Assembly: GCA_965247735.1 (NCBI GenBank)
Contig: CBDFHN010000002.1
Coordinates: 1,922,001-1,986,000, forward strand
Length of the DNA stretch: 64,000 bases
Direction of reading: 5' to 3'
Source of the DNA: JAOXRU01 sp965247735
GTDB taxonomy: Bacteria > Bacteroidota > Bacteroidia > Flavobacteriales > Flavobacteriaceae
Of the stretch, positions 1 to 7,529 are shown piece after piece. How positions within the stretch are numbered: position 1 is the stretch's first letter; every line of letters begins with the position of its first letter. Under the pieces are notes generated by a model. The model had not been told where the DNA came from and did not search any database. It worked only from the letters and a program-made list of their open reading frames with translations. Position numbers and translations under genes: made by a program.

Positions 1-474
1 GGTTTCATGAAGCGAACCTTGTCTTACAGCACCATCTCCCATATAACATAAGGTAACACCATCTCTTCCAGCATATTTATCTGCAAAAGCAATACCTGCT
101 CCTAATGGAATTTGACCTCCAACAATACCATGTCCTCCTAAGAATCCTTTTTCTTTTGAAAAAATATGCATTGATCCTCCCAAACCTTGAGAAGTTCCTG
201 TTGCTTTTCCAAATAACTCTGCCATTATTCGTTTAGGATCCACGCCCATTCCAATTGGTTGAACATGATTACGGTATGCTGTTATCATCTTATCCTTCCC
301 CAATTCCATAGCATGTAAAGACCCTGCTAATACAGCTTCTTGTCCATTATATAAGTGAAGAAAACCTCTTACTTTTTGTTGAATATAAACAGCAGCAAGC
401 TTGTCTTCAAACTTTCTCCAGAACAACATCTCCTCATACCATTTTAGGTAGATTTCTTTGGTAATTTTTTTCAT
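1..474 (-). CDS. pdhA: Pyruvate dehydrogenase E1 component subunit alpha (3' part cut by window edge)
   Basis: Minus-strand reading frame of 158 codons from ATG at 474-472, running off the left edge, so the C-terminal half is missing. The protein would be the thiamine-diphosphate-binding alpha subunit of the pyruvate dehydrogenase E1, which decarboxylates pyruvate to feed acetyl-CoA synthesis in the cytoplasm. Visible family signatures are a GLGGSMHIF stretch, GGHGIVGGQIPLGAG, and the start of the ThDP/Mg motif (GDGAVRQG) near residue 148. In related flavobacteria pdhA follows porV and cdd, and that order is kept here. A 155-bp gap to cdd holds a promoter-like box at 530-537 and a short palindrome (GCGCA at 504-508, TGCGC at 520-524), so pdhA probably has its own promoter. 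Identification is secure; only completeness is limited. Confidence 0.93.
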   Translation of the reverse strand, partial: MKKITKEIYLKWYEEMLFWRKFEDKLAAVYIQQKVRGFLHLYNGQEAVLAGSLHAMELGKDKMITAYRNHVQPIGMGVDPKRIMAELFGKATGTSQGLGGSMHIFSKEKGFLGGHGIVGGQIPLGAGIAFADKYAGRDGVTLCYMGDGAVRQGSLHET

Positions 475-529
475 CTATTAAGAATTCTATAAAGTTGTTT
501 ATAGCGCACAATATTATCTTGCGCAAAAA

Positions 530-537
530 CAAAAGTA
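530..537 (-). promoter_or_regulatory. Promoter -7 box for pdhA
   Basis: On the minus strand this reads TACTTTTG, matching the Bacteroidota -7 consensus TAnnTTTG. It lies about 55 bases before the pdhA ATG. No TTG is seen at the usual -33 distance, so only half of the promoter is recognised. The predicted leader contains a GCGCA...TGCGC palindrome at 504-524. Confidence 0.4.
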
Positions 538-629
538 ATACATTAAATAAAAGTGGAAAAACGATTATGAATAATAATTAGGTAGAAATCCTGTTTTTTA
601 CATATTCGTTAAAATTATAAGCCTAAAAC

Positions 630-1112
630 CTATAAATATGTACTATCAAAACCTAAAGGCATTATATCTTTTAAAGATTCGGTCTTAAAAACTTCTCCTT
701 CTTCTCCCATGAAATAAATTTCTATAGGTGATTTTTGCTTAAATTCATACTCTGCTATTGATTGCCTACACGCTCCACATGGTGCAGCAGGTTTTTTCAC
801 AACATAACTTTCGGAAGAAACAGTTATGGCTATGCTTTTTATTGCAATATTTGGATTAGTAGCTCCAGCATGATATATGGCTACTCTTTCTGCACAAAGT
901 CCAGATGGATATGATGCATTTTCTTGATTGCTCCCTGTTACAATTTCACCATTTTCTAACAGTAAAGCTGCTCCAACACTAAATTTTGAATATGGAGCAT
1001 ATGCTTTCTCTTTCGCTTCTATTGCATGCTGCATTAAGCTTTTTATTGCGTCCGGAAGTTCTTCTATATTTTTATAAGCAACAATAGCTGCTGTAATTGT
1101 AAATGTCCTCAT
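630..1112 (-). CDS. cdd: Cytidine deaminase
   Basis: A 160-residue protein of the homotetrameric cytidine deaminase family, which hydrolyses cytidine and deoxycytidine to uridine and deoxyuridine in pyrimidine salvage. The zinc site is complete: CAE at residues 73-75 supplies a Cys ligand and the catalytic Glu, and PCGAC at 111-115 supplies the other two Cys ligands. The substrate-loop signature GAALLLENG and NASYPSGLCAE are present. It starts 7 bases after the porV stop codon, so the two are probably cotranscribed. The length is slightly over the usual 130-150 residues because of a longer N-terminal helix. Function is well supported; the operon link to secretion genes is positional only. Confidence 0.95.
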   Translation of the reverse strand: MRTFTITAAIVAYKNIEELPDAIKSLMQHAIEAKEKAYAPYSKFSVGAALLLENGEIVTGSNQENASYPSGLCAERVAIYHAGATNPNIAIKSIAITVSSESYVVKKPAAPCGACRQSIAEYEFKQKSPIEIYFMGEEGEVFKTESLKDIMPLGFDSTYL

Positions 1113-1119
1113 ATATTAT

Positions 1120-2244
1120 TTAATCTTCGTATCGATCACCTAAATTAAAGGTTAACGAAAACCTTAGCGTATTCTCCAAAGGGTTTTTAACTGCCGAACT
1201 AGAAAACAAATAAGACAAATCTACCTCACCTACATTAAATTTAAAACCAGCACCAAGGGTGAAAAACTTTCTAGCACCTTTTTCTTCTGCTTCATTAAAA
1301 TACCCACCTCTAAGGGAGAATGCATCCTGAAACACATATTCTGCACCTAATGCCCAGGTTATTTCTTTAAAAGAATCTGTAAACTCAAAAGATTTGAATA
1401 TTCCACTGACAAATCCAATTCTTTGGTATTCTTCAATATCTTGTGTTGTATTTCCTTTTGGAATTGGAACTAGTAATTTATTAAACTCTGTGGTAACTGC
1501 CAGCTTACTTTCTGAATCAAATATAAAATCAAAACCAACACCTAATTTCATATTAGTTGGCAAAAAATCACCTGTTAGGTCATTTGAAATATCACCATCG
1601 TAATTAATTTTTGGTCCAATATTGGAAATATTCAACCCTGCTCTTAAAATACCATCAAAAGACGAAAAAGCTCTCTCTCTTGATTGATAAAATGCAGCAA
1701 TGTCAACTCCAAAAGAACTGGCTGCAGAAGCATCAGCTCCAGTTGGTATTTTTAAATTAGAACGTATATATCTGGCTCCTATCCCCATCGAGAATGTCTC
1801 ACTAAGCTTTAAGGCATATGAACCGTCTAATGCTAATTCGTTTGGTTTGACTGTGGTAACTTGTCCATCAGCAGTACTTCTAAGATCTATCTCTCCTAAA
1901 CCAAAATAACGTAACGAAAAAGCAAAAGAACTTCTTTCATTAAATTTATTATAAAAGCTTAAATTCATTAAAGAAATATCATTCACTAGCTCTGCTAAAT
2001 ATGGAGTATAACTTACACCTATACCAATTTTCTGTTTTGCAAATGCATATTTTGCAGGATTCCAATATTGAGAATATGCATCAGCAGATGTTGCAACACC
2101 AATATCACCCATCCCAGCAGCTCTAGCATTAGATGTTACCAATAAAAATGGAACAGCAGTAGTTATCGCTCTGGAATCAGTCTGACTTCTCACAGCATTA
2201 ATAGACACTAACACTAATAAGAATAACACAATATGTTTCTTCAT
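1120..2244 (-). CDS. porV: Type IX secretion outer-membrane channel protein PorV
   Basis: A 374-residue outer-membrane barrel protein with an N-terminal signal peptide (hydrophobic residues 5-20, cleavage near SINAVRSQ). The N-terminal region TSNARAAGMGDIGVATSADAYSQYWNPAKYAF, read here in parts, is the hallmark of the PorV/LptO family (FadL-like barrel). PorV carries cargo bearing a C-terminal signal from the SprA translocon to the PorU sortase on the cell surface. Aromatic and alternating strands continue to the C-terminus (SLTFNLGDRYED). It is followed by cdd (7-bp gap) and lies divergent from gldJ. In flavobacteria such as F. johnsoniae porU sits between porV and gldJ; here only 387 non-coding bases are present. 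Confidence 0.92.
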   Translation of the reverse strand: MKKHIVLFLLVLVSINAVRSQTDSRAITTAVPFLLVTSNARAAGMGDIGVATSADAYSQYWNPAKYAFAKQKIGIGVSYTPYLAELVNDISLMNLSFYNKFNERSSFAFSLRYFGLGEIDLRSTADGQVTTVKPNELALDGSYALKLSETFSMGIGARYIRSNLKIPTGADASAASSFGVDIAAFYQSRERAFSSFDGILRAGLNISNIGPKINYDGDISNDLTGDFLPTNMKLGVGFDFIFDSESKLAVTTEFNKLLVPIPKGNTTQDIEEYQRIGFVSGIFKSFEFTDSFKEITWALGAEYVFQDAFSLRGGYFNEAEEKGARKFFTLGAGFKFNVGEVDLSYLFSSSAVKNPLENTLRFSLTFNLGDRYED

Positions 2245-2386
2245 TCGAAAAGTAATTAATTATAAAGCATTTGTTCAGTTAATCATAGTTTATGCTCCTA
2301 TAAAGATAAACGAAGATTTTTTATTTATCTTATGTTCTTAAAATATATTTTCAAAAAAATTCGTTAAAATGCATCTCTACAAAAAT

Positions 2387-2394
2387 CAAATATA
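2387..2394 (-). promoter_or_regulatory. Candidate -7 box for porV-cdd
   Basis: Reads TATATTTG on the minus strand, an exact TAnnTTTG match, about 140 bases upstream of porV. No TTG is found at 17-23 bases upstream. If used, it gives a long AT-rich leader. Confidence 0.35.
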
Positions 2395-2401
2395 TAAATA
2401 C

Positions 2402-2448
2402 TAAGCAATATTACAGGCATAAAGCCCGTTTAATAACAATATTGCTTA
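2402..2448. other. Inverted repeat in porV-gldJ divergent region
   Basis: Perfect 11-base arms TAAGCAATATT (2402-2412) and AATATTGCTTA (2438-2448) enclose a 25-base loop. This is the most structured part of the 387-bp gap between porV and gldJ; the rest is A/T-rich with no gene visible. It could be an operator, an RNA hairpin or a scar. Confidence 0.5.
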
Positions 2449-2594
2449 CGCTTAGTTTGGATAAATTTCAAAAAAAATATTTTTTTTTCAATATTTTAAA
2501 ATAAATCCAACATTAGTGCGTTTTAATAGCGAGTAAAATAACACATTTTAACAAAAAACTAAATCATAACAATAATAATAAGCTGTAAAATACC

Positions 2595-2602
2595 TACTTT
2601 TG
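2595..2602 (+). promoter_or_regulatory. Promoter -7 box for gldJ
   Basis: TACTTTTG matches TAnnTTTG and is followed by GCAGCCC, the same initial sequence seen at the rRNA promoters at 33.6-33.8 kb. It lies 29 bases before the gldJ ATG, giving a short leader. No clear -33 TTG is visible. Confidence 0.5.
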
Positions 2603-2631
2603 CAGCCCAAATTTGAACTCAAATCCTAATT

Positions 2632-4275
2632 ATGAAAAAACAAGTTATCAAAGTTTTTCTTTTATCTTTAGCTGTTGCAGGAGGTTTTTCCAGTTGTAAA
2701 AAATCATCCTCAAAAAACACATCTAAAGCTACCGGATGGAAAATAAATGCAAAGGAAGGCGGTTTTCAATACAATACTGGCTTTAAAGAACAAGAAACTG
2801 CTCCTGGTTTAGTATTTGTTGAAGGTGGTACTTTCACTAAAGGTAAAGTACAAGATGACGTAATGCACGATTGGAACAATACCCCTTCTCAACAACATGT
2901 ACAATCTTTTTACATGGATGAAACGGAAGTTACCAATGTAATGTATTTAGAATACTTAGATTATCTTAAAGCAATGTATCCTCCTAGCGAACCTAGATAT
3001 GCAAACATATATAAAGGTGCCCTGCCAGATACACTTGTATGGAGAAACAGATTAGGTTTTAACGAGGTTATGACAAATAACTACCTTCGTCACCCAGCAT
3101 ATGCAGAATATCCTGTAGTTGGTGTAAACTGGATTCAGGCTGTACAATTTTCCGAATGGAGAACAGACAGAGTTAATGAAGCTGTATTAGAAAGAGAAGG
3201 CTATATAGAAAAAGGTGCTAGATATGCTGCTCTTGGTGAAGATGTAAACGGTTCTTTTAGTACTGCTACATACTTAAATAGACCAGAAGCTACATACAAC
3301 GGACAAATTGATTCCTTAGCAAGAAAAGGTAATGATACAGTTCCTTCTTTCGCAAAAAGAAGTAGTGGTCTTATTTTACCAGAATACAGACTTCCTACAG
3401 AAACAGAATGGGAATATGCTGCTAATGCACTTGTTGGTGTTAGAGAATACAATAATTATAGAGGTAGAAAAAAATATCCATGGAGTGGTGATTATACTAG
3501 AAGTGGAAAAAGAGCCGGAAGAGGCGATCAATTAGCCAATTTCAAGCAAGGTAAAGGAGATTACGGTGGTATTGCTGGATGGTCAGACGATGGTGCAGAT
3601 ATTACAGCCCAAGTAAAGTCTTATGCTCCAAACGATTTTGGATTATACGATATGGCAGGTAATGTTGCCGAATGGGTTGCTGATGTATATAGACCTATTG
3701 TTGATGACGAAGCAAATGACTTTAACTACTATAGAGGAAATATCTATACCAAAACTGCTATTGGCGAAGATGGAAAAGTAAACATTCTAAAAGATGAAGC
3801 TGTTTTTGACACGCTACCAAACGGTAAAGTTGTTGCTATAAATCTTCCTGGTGAAATAGCTATGGTTCCAGTAGATGATAATGAAACCTACCTTAGAACC
3901 AACTTCTCTCAAAGTGATAATAGAGGATACAGAGATGGAGATGATAGCTCTTCAAGATTTTTTGATCAATTTTCTGATGAAGATGAAGATGAAGACAATA
4001 AAAAAAGAATGTATGACGCTCCAAAACACAAAGTAGAAAGAGACTCTACAGGAGCTATAATTAGACAATACGACAAATCTAATGATAGAACAACCCTTGT
4101 TAATGACGAAGTACGTGTTTACAAAGGCGGTGGCTGGAACGATAGAGCATACTGGTTAGACCCAGCACAAAGAAGGTATCTGCCACAATACATGGCAACA
4201 AGCTATATCGGTTTTAGATGCGCAATGTCTAGAGTAGGATCTAAATCAAAAAGTAAAAAATCTCCGAAAGGATAA
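2632..4275 (+). CDS. gldJ: Gliding motility lipoprotein GldJ
   Basis: A 547-residue lipoprotein: the signal peptide ends in a lipobox with Cys22 (GGFSSC). The rest is a formylglycine-generating-enzyme/SUMF1-like fold, with FVEGGTFTKG, DETEVTN, VVGVNW.QAVQFSEWR, YRLPTETEWEYAA, GLYDMAGNVAEW and the C-terminal KGGGWNDRAYW...GFRCAMS blocks. Known GldJ proteins keep this fold without the enzyme function, stabilise GldK and are required for gliding and type IX secretion. An acidic stretch (DEDEDEDNKKR) near residue 450 is an insertion in the fold. The C-terminus is basic (SKSKSKKSPKG), a region known to matter for gliding in F. johnsoniae. It is followed by a strong terminator and then murF. Confidence 0.95.
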   Translation: MKKQVIKVFLLSLAVAGGFSSCKKSSSKNTSKATGWKINAKEGGFQYNTGFKEQETAPGLVFVEGGTFTKGKVQDDVMHDWNNTPSQQHVQSFYMDETEVTNVMYLEYLDYLKAMYPPSEPRYANIYKGALPDTLVWRNRLGFNEVMTNNYLRHPAYAEYPVVGVNWIQAVQFSEWRTDRVNEAVLEREGYIEKGARYAALGEDVNGSFSTATYLNRPEATYNGQIDSLARKGNDTVPSFAKRSSGLILPEYRLPTETEWEYAANALVGVREYNNYRGRKKYPWSGDYTRSGKRAGRGDQLANFKQGKGDYGGIAGWSDDGADITAQVKSYAPNDFGLYDMAGNVAEWVADVYRPIVDDEANDFNYYRGNIYTKTAIGEDGKVNILKDEAVFDTLPNGKVVAINLPGEIAMVPVDDNETYLRTNFSQSDNRGYRDGDDSSSRFFDQFSDEDEDEDNKKRMYDAPKHKVERDSTGAIIRQYDKSNDRTTLVNDEVRVYKGGGWNDRAYWLDPAQRRYLPQYMATSYIGFRCAMSRVGSKSKSKKSPKG

Positions 4276-4298
4276 AATTAGGTATATTACAAATATGA

Positions 4299-4328
4299 AG
4301 CCCTTTCCGAAACGAAAGGGCTTTTTTA
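4299..4328 (+). terminator. Rho-independent terminator after gldJ
   Basis: Stem AGCCCTTTC / GAAAGGGCT with a 6-base loop, followed by a run of T. It lies 24 bases past the gldJ stop codon and separates gldJ from murF. Confidence 0.9.
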
Positions 4329-4361
4329 TTTCCCAAAAATCCTTTACTTAACAATAAAGTC

Positions 4362-4369
4362 TATTTTTG
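4362..4369 (+). promoter_or_regulatory. Promoter -7 box for murF
   Basis: TATTTTTG matches TAnnTTTG, 33 bases before the ATG at 4403. This argues against the more upstream in-frame TTG at 4388 as the start, since transcription would begin only about ten bases before it. Confidence 0.5.
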
Positions 4370-4402
4370 CTTACATAAACACCTATATTGCCGTATACAA
4401 TT

Positions 4403-5677
4403 ATGAATATTAAAGAACTACACAGCCTCTTCCTTAAGTGCAAAAAAATAACCACTGATACTAGAAATATCATTCCTAACTCCATATTTTTTGCTTTAAA
4501 AGGAGCTAATTTTAACGGCAATACATTTGCAGGTGAAGCACTAAAAAAAGGCGCTTCTTTTGCTGTTGTAGACGAAAAAAAATACGCTACAGATCCAAAT
4601 ACAATTCTTGTTTCTAATGTGCTAGAAACATTACAAGAACTTGCCAATTACCACAGAAACCTGTTCAACATCCCTGTTATTGCCCTTACTGGAAGTAATG
4701 GAAAAACAACAACAAAAGAGCTTATCAATAGTGTTTTGTCTCAAAAATACAAGACCATCGCCACAATTGGAAACCTCAACAATCATATTGGAGTACCCTT
4801 AACATTACTAAATATTACTTCAGAAACAGAAATTGCTATTATAGAAATGGGGGCCAATCACCTTAAAGAAATTGCAAATTTGAGTAAAATAGCGAATCCA
4901 GAATATGGTTATATCACAAATTTTGGCAAAGCACACTTAGAAGGATTTGGAAGCACACAAGGCGTAATCAAAGCAAAAAGCGAACTCTATGATTACCTGA
5001 TAGCAAAAGATGGCCATATTTTCCTAAATGCTGATGATCCAATACAGTTAGAAAAATTAAAATCTTATATAAAAAAGTATGGATATAGCGAAAGCAAAGA
5101 CAATTACTTTAACATTACGCTATCTCAAGTAAACCCATTTGTTGTTGCAAAAACTCAAAACATAGAGCTAAAATCAAAACTGATTGGAAGCTACAATTTT
5201 CAGAATATAGCTGCAGCCATTCTTTTCGGGAAATATTTTAATGTGCCTTTAACTGATATAAAAAAGGCAATTGAAAGTTATACCCCAAGCAACAACAGAT
5301 CACAACTTATAGAAAAGGGGAGTTCAAAATTTATCTTGGATGCCTATAACGCAAACCCTACTAGTGTTGAAGCTGCCCTAAAAAATATGGCAATACTTTC
5401 TGATGAAAATAAAATTATTATTCTAGGAGATATGTTTGAACTCGGAAAAGAAGCCAAATCAGAACATCAACGTATAGCTATACTTGCTTGCGAATTGCCC
5501 TCTACTAAAACAATACTTATAGGTGAAAATTTTTACAACACCACAACTGTAGCTAAGAAATACAAAGACTTTGAAAGCTTTAAATCCTCTTTTAACAAAG
5601 AGAATTATTCTGATGCCACTATTTTAGTAAAAGGATCTAGAGGAATGGCTTTAGAACGGATTTTGGAATTGTTTTAA
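4403..5677 (+). CDS. murF: UDP-N-acetylmuramoyl-tripeptide--D-alanyl-D-alanine ligase
   Basis: A 424-residue cytoplasmic Mur ligase that adds D-Ala-D-Ala to the UDP-MurNAc-tripeptide, the last cytoplasmic step in making the peptidoglycan precursor. The P-loop GSNGKTTT is at residues 97-104. EMGANHLKEI, ITNFGKAHLEGFGS, GSYNFQNIAAA and ILDAYNANPTSVEAA mark the central ATPase and C-terminal domains, and ILGDMFELG is the MurF-type end motif. I chose ATG 4403 (MNIKEL) over an upstream TTG at 4388 because the promoter box at 4362-4369 sits too close to the latter and the Mur fold begins at MNIKEL. In several flavobacteria murF follows gldJ, as here. The gene ends 3 bases before the hairpin shared with tRNA-Val. 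Confidence 0.94.
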   Translation: MNIKELHSLFLKCKKITTDTRNIIPNSIFFALKGANFNGNTFAGEALKKGASFAVVDEKKYATDPNTILVSNVLETLQELANYHRNLFNIPVIALTGSNGKTTTKELINSVLSQKYKTIATIGNLNNHIGVPLTLLNITSETEIAIIEMGANHLKEIANLSKIANPEYGYITNFGKAHLEGFGSTQGVIKAKSELYDYLIAKDGHIFLNADDPIQLEKLKSYIKKYGYSESKDNYFNITLSQVNPFVVAKTQNIELKSKLIGSYNFQNIAAAILFGKYFNVPLTDIKKAIESYTPSNNRSQLIEKGSSKFILDAYNANPTSVEAALKNMAILSDENKIIILGDMFELGKEAKSEHQRIAILACELPSTKTILIGENFYNTTTVAKKYKDFESFKSSFNKENYSDATILVKGSRGMALERILELF

Positions 5678-5679
5678 AC

Positions 5680-5711
5680 AAAAAAAACTTCTAATTTCTT
5701 AGAAGTTTTTT
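5680..5711. terminator. Bidirectional terminator of murF and tRNA-Val copy 1
   Basis: A run, stem AAACTTCTAA / TTAGAAGTTT, T run. With A/T runs on both sides it can end murF (plus) and the tRNA (minus). Confidence 0.85.
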
Positions 5712-5712
5712 G

Positions 5713-5787
5713 TGGGCCCTACTGGGTTCGAACCAGTGACCCCCTGCTTGTAAGGCAGGTGCTCTGAACCAGCTGAGCTAAGGGCCC
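5713..5787 (-). tRNA. tRNA-Val(TAC), copy 1
   Basis: 75-nt cloverleaf on the minus strand with acceptor GGGCCCT / AGGGCCC, anticodon stem-loop CCTGC-CTTACAA-GCAGG (anticodon TAC) and T-loop GGTTCGAACC. No CCA is encoded. Identical in the mature region to copy 2 at 7428-7502. The -7 box upstream is intact but the -33 TTG found at copy 2 is missing, so this copy may be weaker. Confidence 0.95.
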
Positions 5788-5814
5788 GTAACACAATACT
5801 CCGTGTTTCGGGTG

Positions 5815-5822
5815 CAAATATA
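5815..5822 (-). promoter_or_regulatory. -7 box of tRNA-Val copy 1
   Basis: TATATTTG on the minus strand, 27 bases before the tRNA. The position where copy 2 has TTG (19 bases further upstream) is AT-rich here and lacks it, because the duplication ends at the -7 box. Confidence 0.6.
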
Positions 5823-5924
5823 ACACTCTTTTTCTAATCTTCTCTTCTTTTTTACAAAAAAAATTGCGCTTTTTTAACACTAATCTTAATGGTCGAATAA
5901 ATTATAATTGAATATTGCTTTTAC

Positions 5925-5947
5925 GGCTCAACACAAAAAGTTGTGGA
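5925..5947. repeat. Left terminal inverted repeat of the IS
   Basis: Pairs with 7328-7350 (18 of 22 matches counted from the outer end). It also contains a TTG that could be the -33 element of a transposase promoter. Confidence 0.88.
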
Positions 5948-5985
5948 GTAACTAAATTAGAGGCAACTTTGCTTTTAAAATTTCT

Positions 5986-6342
5986 ATGTCCTCAGACGCT
6001 TTATTTGCAGTTGCTAATTTATTACTTCCCGAAGTACTGGTAAGTCATTTTGATTTAACCAAACACGAGATTAAAGGAGAAGAGATACATTTCTATTTTA
6101 CAGAATTAAATGAGGTTCCATCTGTACTTAATAATGCTAAACTCCACTCTAAAGGCTTCTTTCCAGAGGCGACCGTTCAAGATTTCCCTATACGAGGTAA
6201 GGATGTTTATCTGCATATAACACGGCGTAGATGGCTTAATGAAGTGACTAGTAAAGTAGTTACAAGAGATTGGGATTTAGTAGCAAAAGGAACTAGAATA
6301 ACTAGTGAATTTGCTGCTTTTTTAAAAGAGGTCTATAAGTAA
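5986..6342 (+). CDS. ISAon1-type transposase, N-terminal region (orfA)
   Basis: 118 residues, matching the separate N-terminal region protein that accompanies ISAon1-type transposases in Bacteroidota. It probably binds the element ends. It starts at ATG 5986, 39 bases inside the left inverted repeat, and stops at TAA 6340-6342. The second frame (+1 relative) is open from 6326, so the two overlap by 17 bases. No catalytic residue of the DDE type lies in this part. The layout suggests that a fused transposase is made by +1 frameshifting, with AAA-to-AAG slippage at 6325-6328 as a plausible site; that mechanism is inference. An alternative is that the two parts act as separate chains. Confidence 0.82.
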   Translation: MSSDALFAVANLLLPEVLVSHFDLTKHEIKGEEIHFYFTELNEVPSVLNNAKLHSKGFFPEATVQDFPIRGKDVYLHITRRRWLNEVTSKVVTRDWDLVAKGTRITSEFAAFLKEVYK

Positions 6343-7318
6343 TAACGCTTCAAGTACAACACTTGTAGCTAATTTCTATGGTGTTAATCCCAGAAGTCTA
6401 CAAAGACAGTACAAGGACTATCTGAGTGATTTTAAAGCGTGGGGTCAAAAACAACACGCAACAGATTGGCTATTATTCGCACAAAACTTAGGCGCAAATT
6501 TATCCCTTGATGAGACTGCCTTTTCTAATGGTGATTTATATACCATACTAACCAATAAAAAAGCAAAAGGAAAGAAGGGAGCCTTAGTTGCAATGGTCAA
6601 AGGAACCAAAGCCGAAACTGTGATAAAAATACTAGAGAAAATTCCTTTAAAGCAACGCAAGAAAGTTAAAGAGGTAACTTTAGATATGGCAGGTAATATG
6701 GGACTTATCGTTAAAAAGTCTTTCCCAAATGCTACCTTAGTAATAGATCGTTTTCACGTGCAAAAACTAGCCTTGGACGCATTACAAGAAATAAGAATAA
6801 AACATCGATGGGATGCTTTAGATACTGAAAATGATGCCATAGAATATGCTAGAAATAAATCATTAAAATACACTCCAAAACTACTGCCCAATGGAGATAC
6901 TTTAAAGCAATTATTAGCAAGAAGCAGATATTTATTATATAAATCAAGTAGTAAATGGACTGACAATCAATCCAAAAGAGCAGAAGTCCTTTTTCAGAGA
7001 TATCCAGATCTAGAGAAAGCATATAAGTTATGCCAAAACCTATCTTGGATATTTAATAATACCAAAGACAAAACTTCAGCACTTATCAGGCTTGCAAAAT
7101 GGGATGAAAAAGTAAGACAAGCTAAATTTAAAAGCTTCAACACAATCGCTAGAACAATGTCAATACATTATCAAAATATACTCAACTATTTTGATAATAG
7201 AAGTACAAATGCGTCTGCAGAATCTTTCAATGCTAAAATTAAAGCCTTTAGAGCACAATTTAGAGGGGTTAGAAATGTAGACTTTTTCTTATTTAGACTT
7301 ACTACAATTTTTGCATAA
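6326..7318 (+). CDS. ISAon1/ISL3-type DDE transposase, catalytic part (orfB)
   Basis: About 330 codons open from 6326 to the TAA at 7316-7318. The DDE triad is visible: Asp in LSLDETAF (near 6506), Asp in VIDRFHVQKLA (near 6750) and Glu in NASAESFNAKIKAF (near 7220), the DDE_Tnp_ISL3 pattern. The first in-frame ATG (6593) comes after the first catalytic Asp, so a product started there would be inactive. Either a +1 frameshift from orfA or a non-ATG start is needed. The frame is otherwise uninterrupted, so the element looks functional, not decayed. Confidence 0.85.
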   Translation, partial: KRSISNNASSTTLVANFYGVNPRSLQRQYKDYLSDFKAWGQKQHATDWLLFAQNLGANLSLDETAFSNGDLYTILTNKKAKGKKGALVAMVKGTKAETVIKILEKIPLKQRKKVKEVTLDMAGNMGLIVKKSFPNATLVIDRFHVQKLALDALQEIRIKHRWDALDTENDAIEYARNKSLKYTPKLLPNGDTLKQLLARSRYLLYKSSSKWTDNQSKRAEVLFQRYPDLEKAYKLCQNLSWIFNNTKDKTSALIRLAKWDEKVRQAKFKSFNTIARTMSIHYQNILNYFDNRSTNASAESFNAKIKAFRAQFRGVRNVDFFLFRLTTIFA

Positions 7319-7327
7319 TCCTAAAAT

Positions 7328-7350
7328 CCCACAACTTTTGGACTTGATCC
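7328..7350. repeat. Right terminal inverted repeat of the IS
   Basis: Reverse complement matches 5925-5947 at 18 of 22 positions. It begins 9 bases past the transposase stop and is followed directly by the target duplication GCTTTTAC. Confidence 0.88.
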
Positions 7351-7393
7351 GCTTTTACCCAAAACTCATACAATTCTAATTTAAGTTTAGTGC

Positions 7394-7426
7394 AAAAAAA
7401 AACTTCTAATTTCTTAGAAGTTTTTT
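7394..7426 (-). terminator. Terminator of tRNA-Val copy 2
   Basis: Same hairpin as at 5680-5711: A run, stem AAACTTCTAA / TTAGAAGTTT, T run, just 3' of the tRNA on the minus strand. Confidence 0.85.
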
Positions 7427-7427
7427 G

Positions 7428-7502
7428 TGGGCCCTACTGGGTTCGAACCAGTGACCCCCTGCTTGTAAGGCAGGTGCTCTGAACCAGCTGAGCTAAGGGC
7501 CC
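7428..7502 (-). tRNA. tRNA-Val(TAC), copy 2
   Basis: 75-nt minus-strand tRNA with the same sequence as copy 1 (anticodon TAC, acceptor GGGCCCT). It has the complete promoter upstream (TTG-N19-TATATTTG), so it is probably the original copy and the better expressed one. Confidence 0.95.
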
Positions 7503-7529
7503 GTAACACAATAGTCCGTGTTGCGGGTG

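Larger units (their letters stand above)
5679..5822. repeat. Left copy of 144-bp direct repeat carrying tRNA-Val
   Basis: Almost identical to 7393-7537: two substitutions and one A-run length difference. It contains the terminator, the whole tRNA and the -7 box. The two copies are a segmental duplication later split by the insertion sequence. Confidence 0.92.
5917..7358 (+). mobile_element. ISAon1/ISL3-type insertion sequence with 8-bp target duplication
   Basis: The element proper is 5925-7350 (1426 bp). The ends are imperfect inverted repeats, 5925-5947 and 7328-7350, agreeing at 18 of the outer 22 positions and sharing AAAAGTTGTGG. They are flanked by a perfect 8-bp direct repeat GCTTTTAC (5917-5924 and 7351-7358), as expected for an ISL3-type transposition target duplication. 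Inside are two overlapping transposase frames. The intact duplication and ends point to a simple, fairly recent insertion. It landed in the spacer between two copies of tRNA-Val, not in either tRNA. Confidence 0.93.

Noticed and set aside
4388..4402. TTG start five codons upstream for murF
   Set aside because: The promoter -7 box at 4362-4369 leaves almost no leader, and the family sequence starts at MNIKEL.
5925..7350. Transposase as a broken pseudogene
   Set aside because: Intact inverted repeats, perfect target duplication and the known two-frame layout of this IS type favour a functional element.
5713..7502. tRNA-Val repeats as attL/attR of an integrated element
   Set aside because: The interval holds only one IS with its own 8-bp target duplication and no integrase; the full tRNA with terminator is duplicated, unlike an att core.
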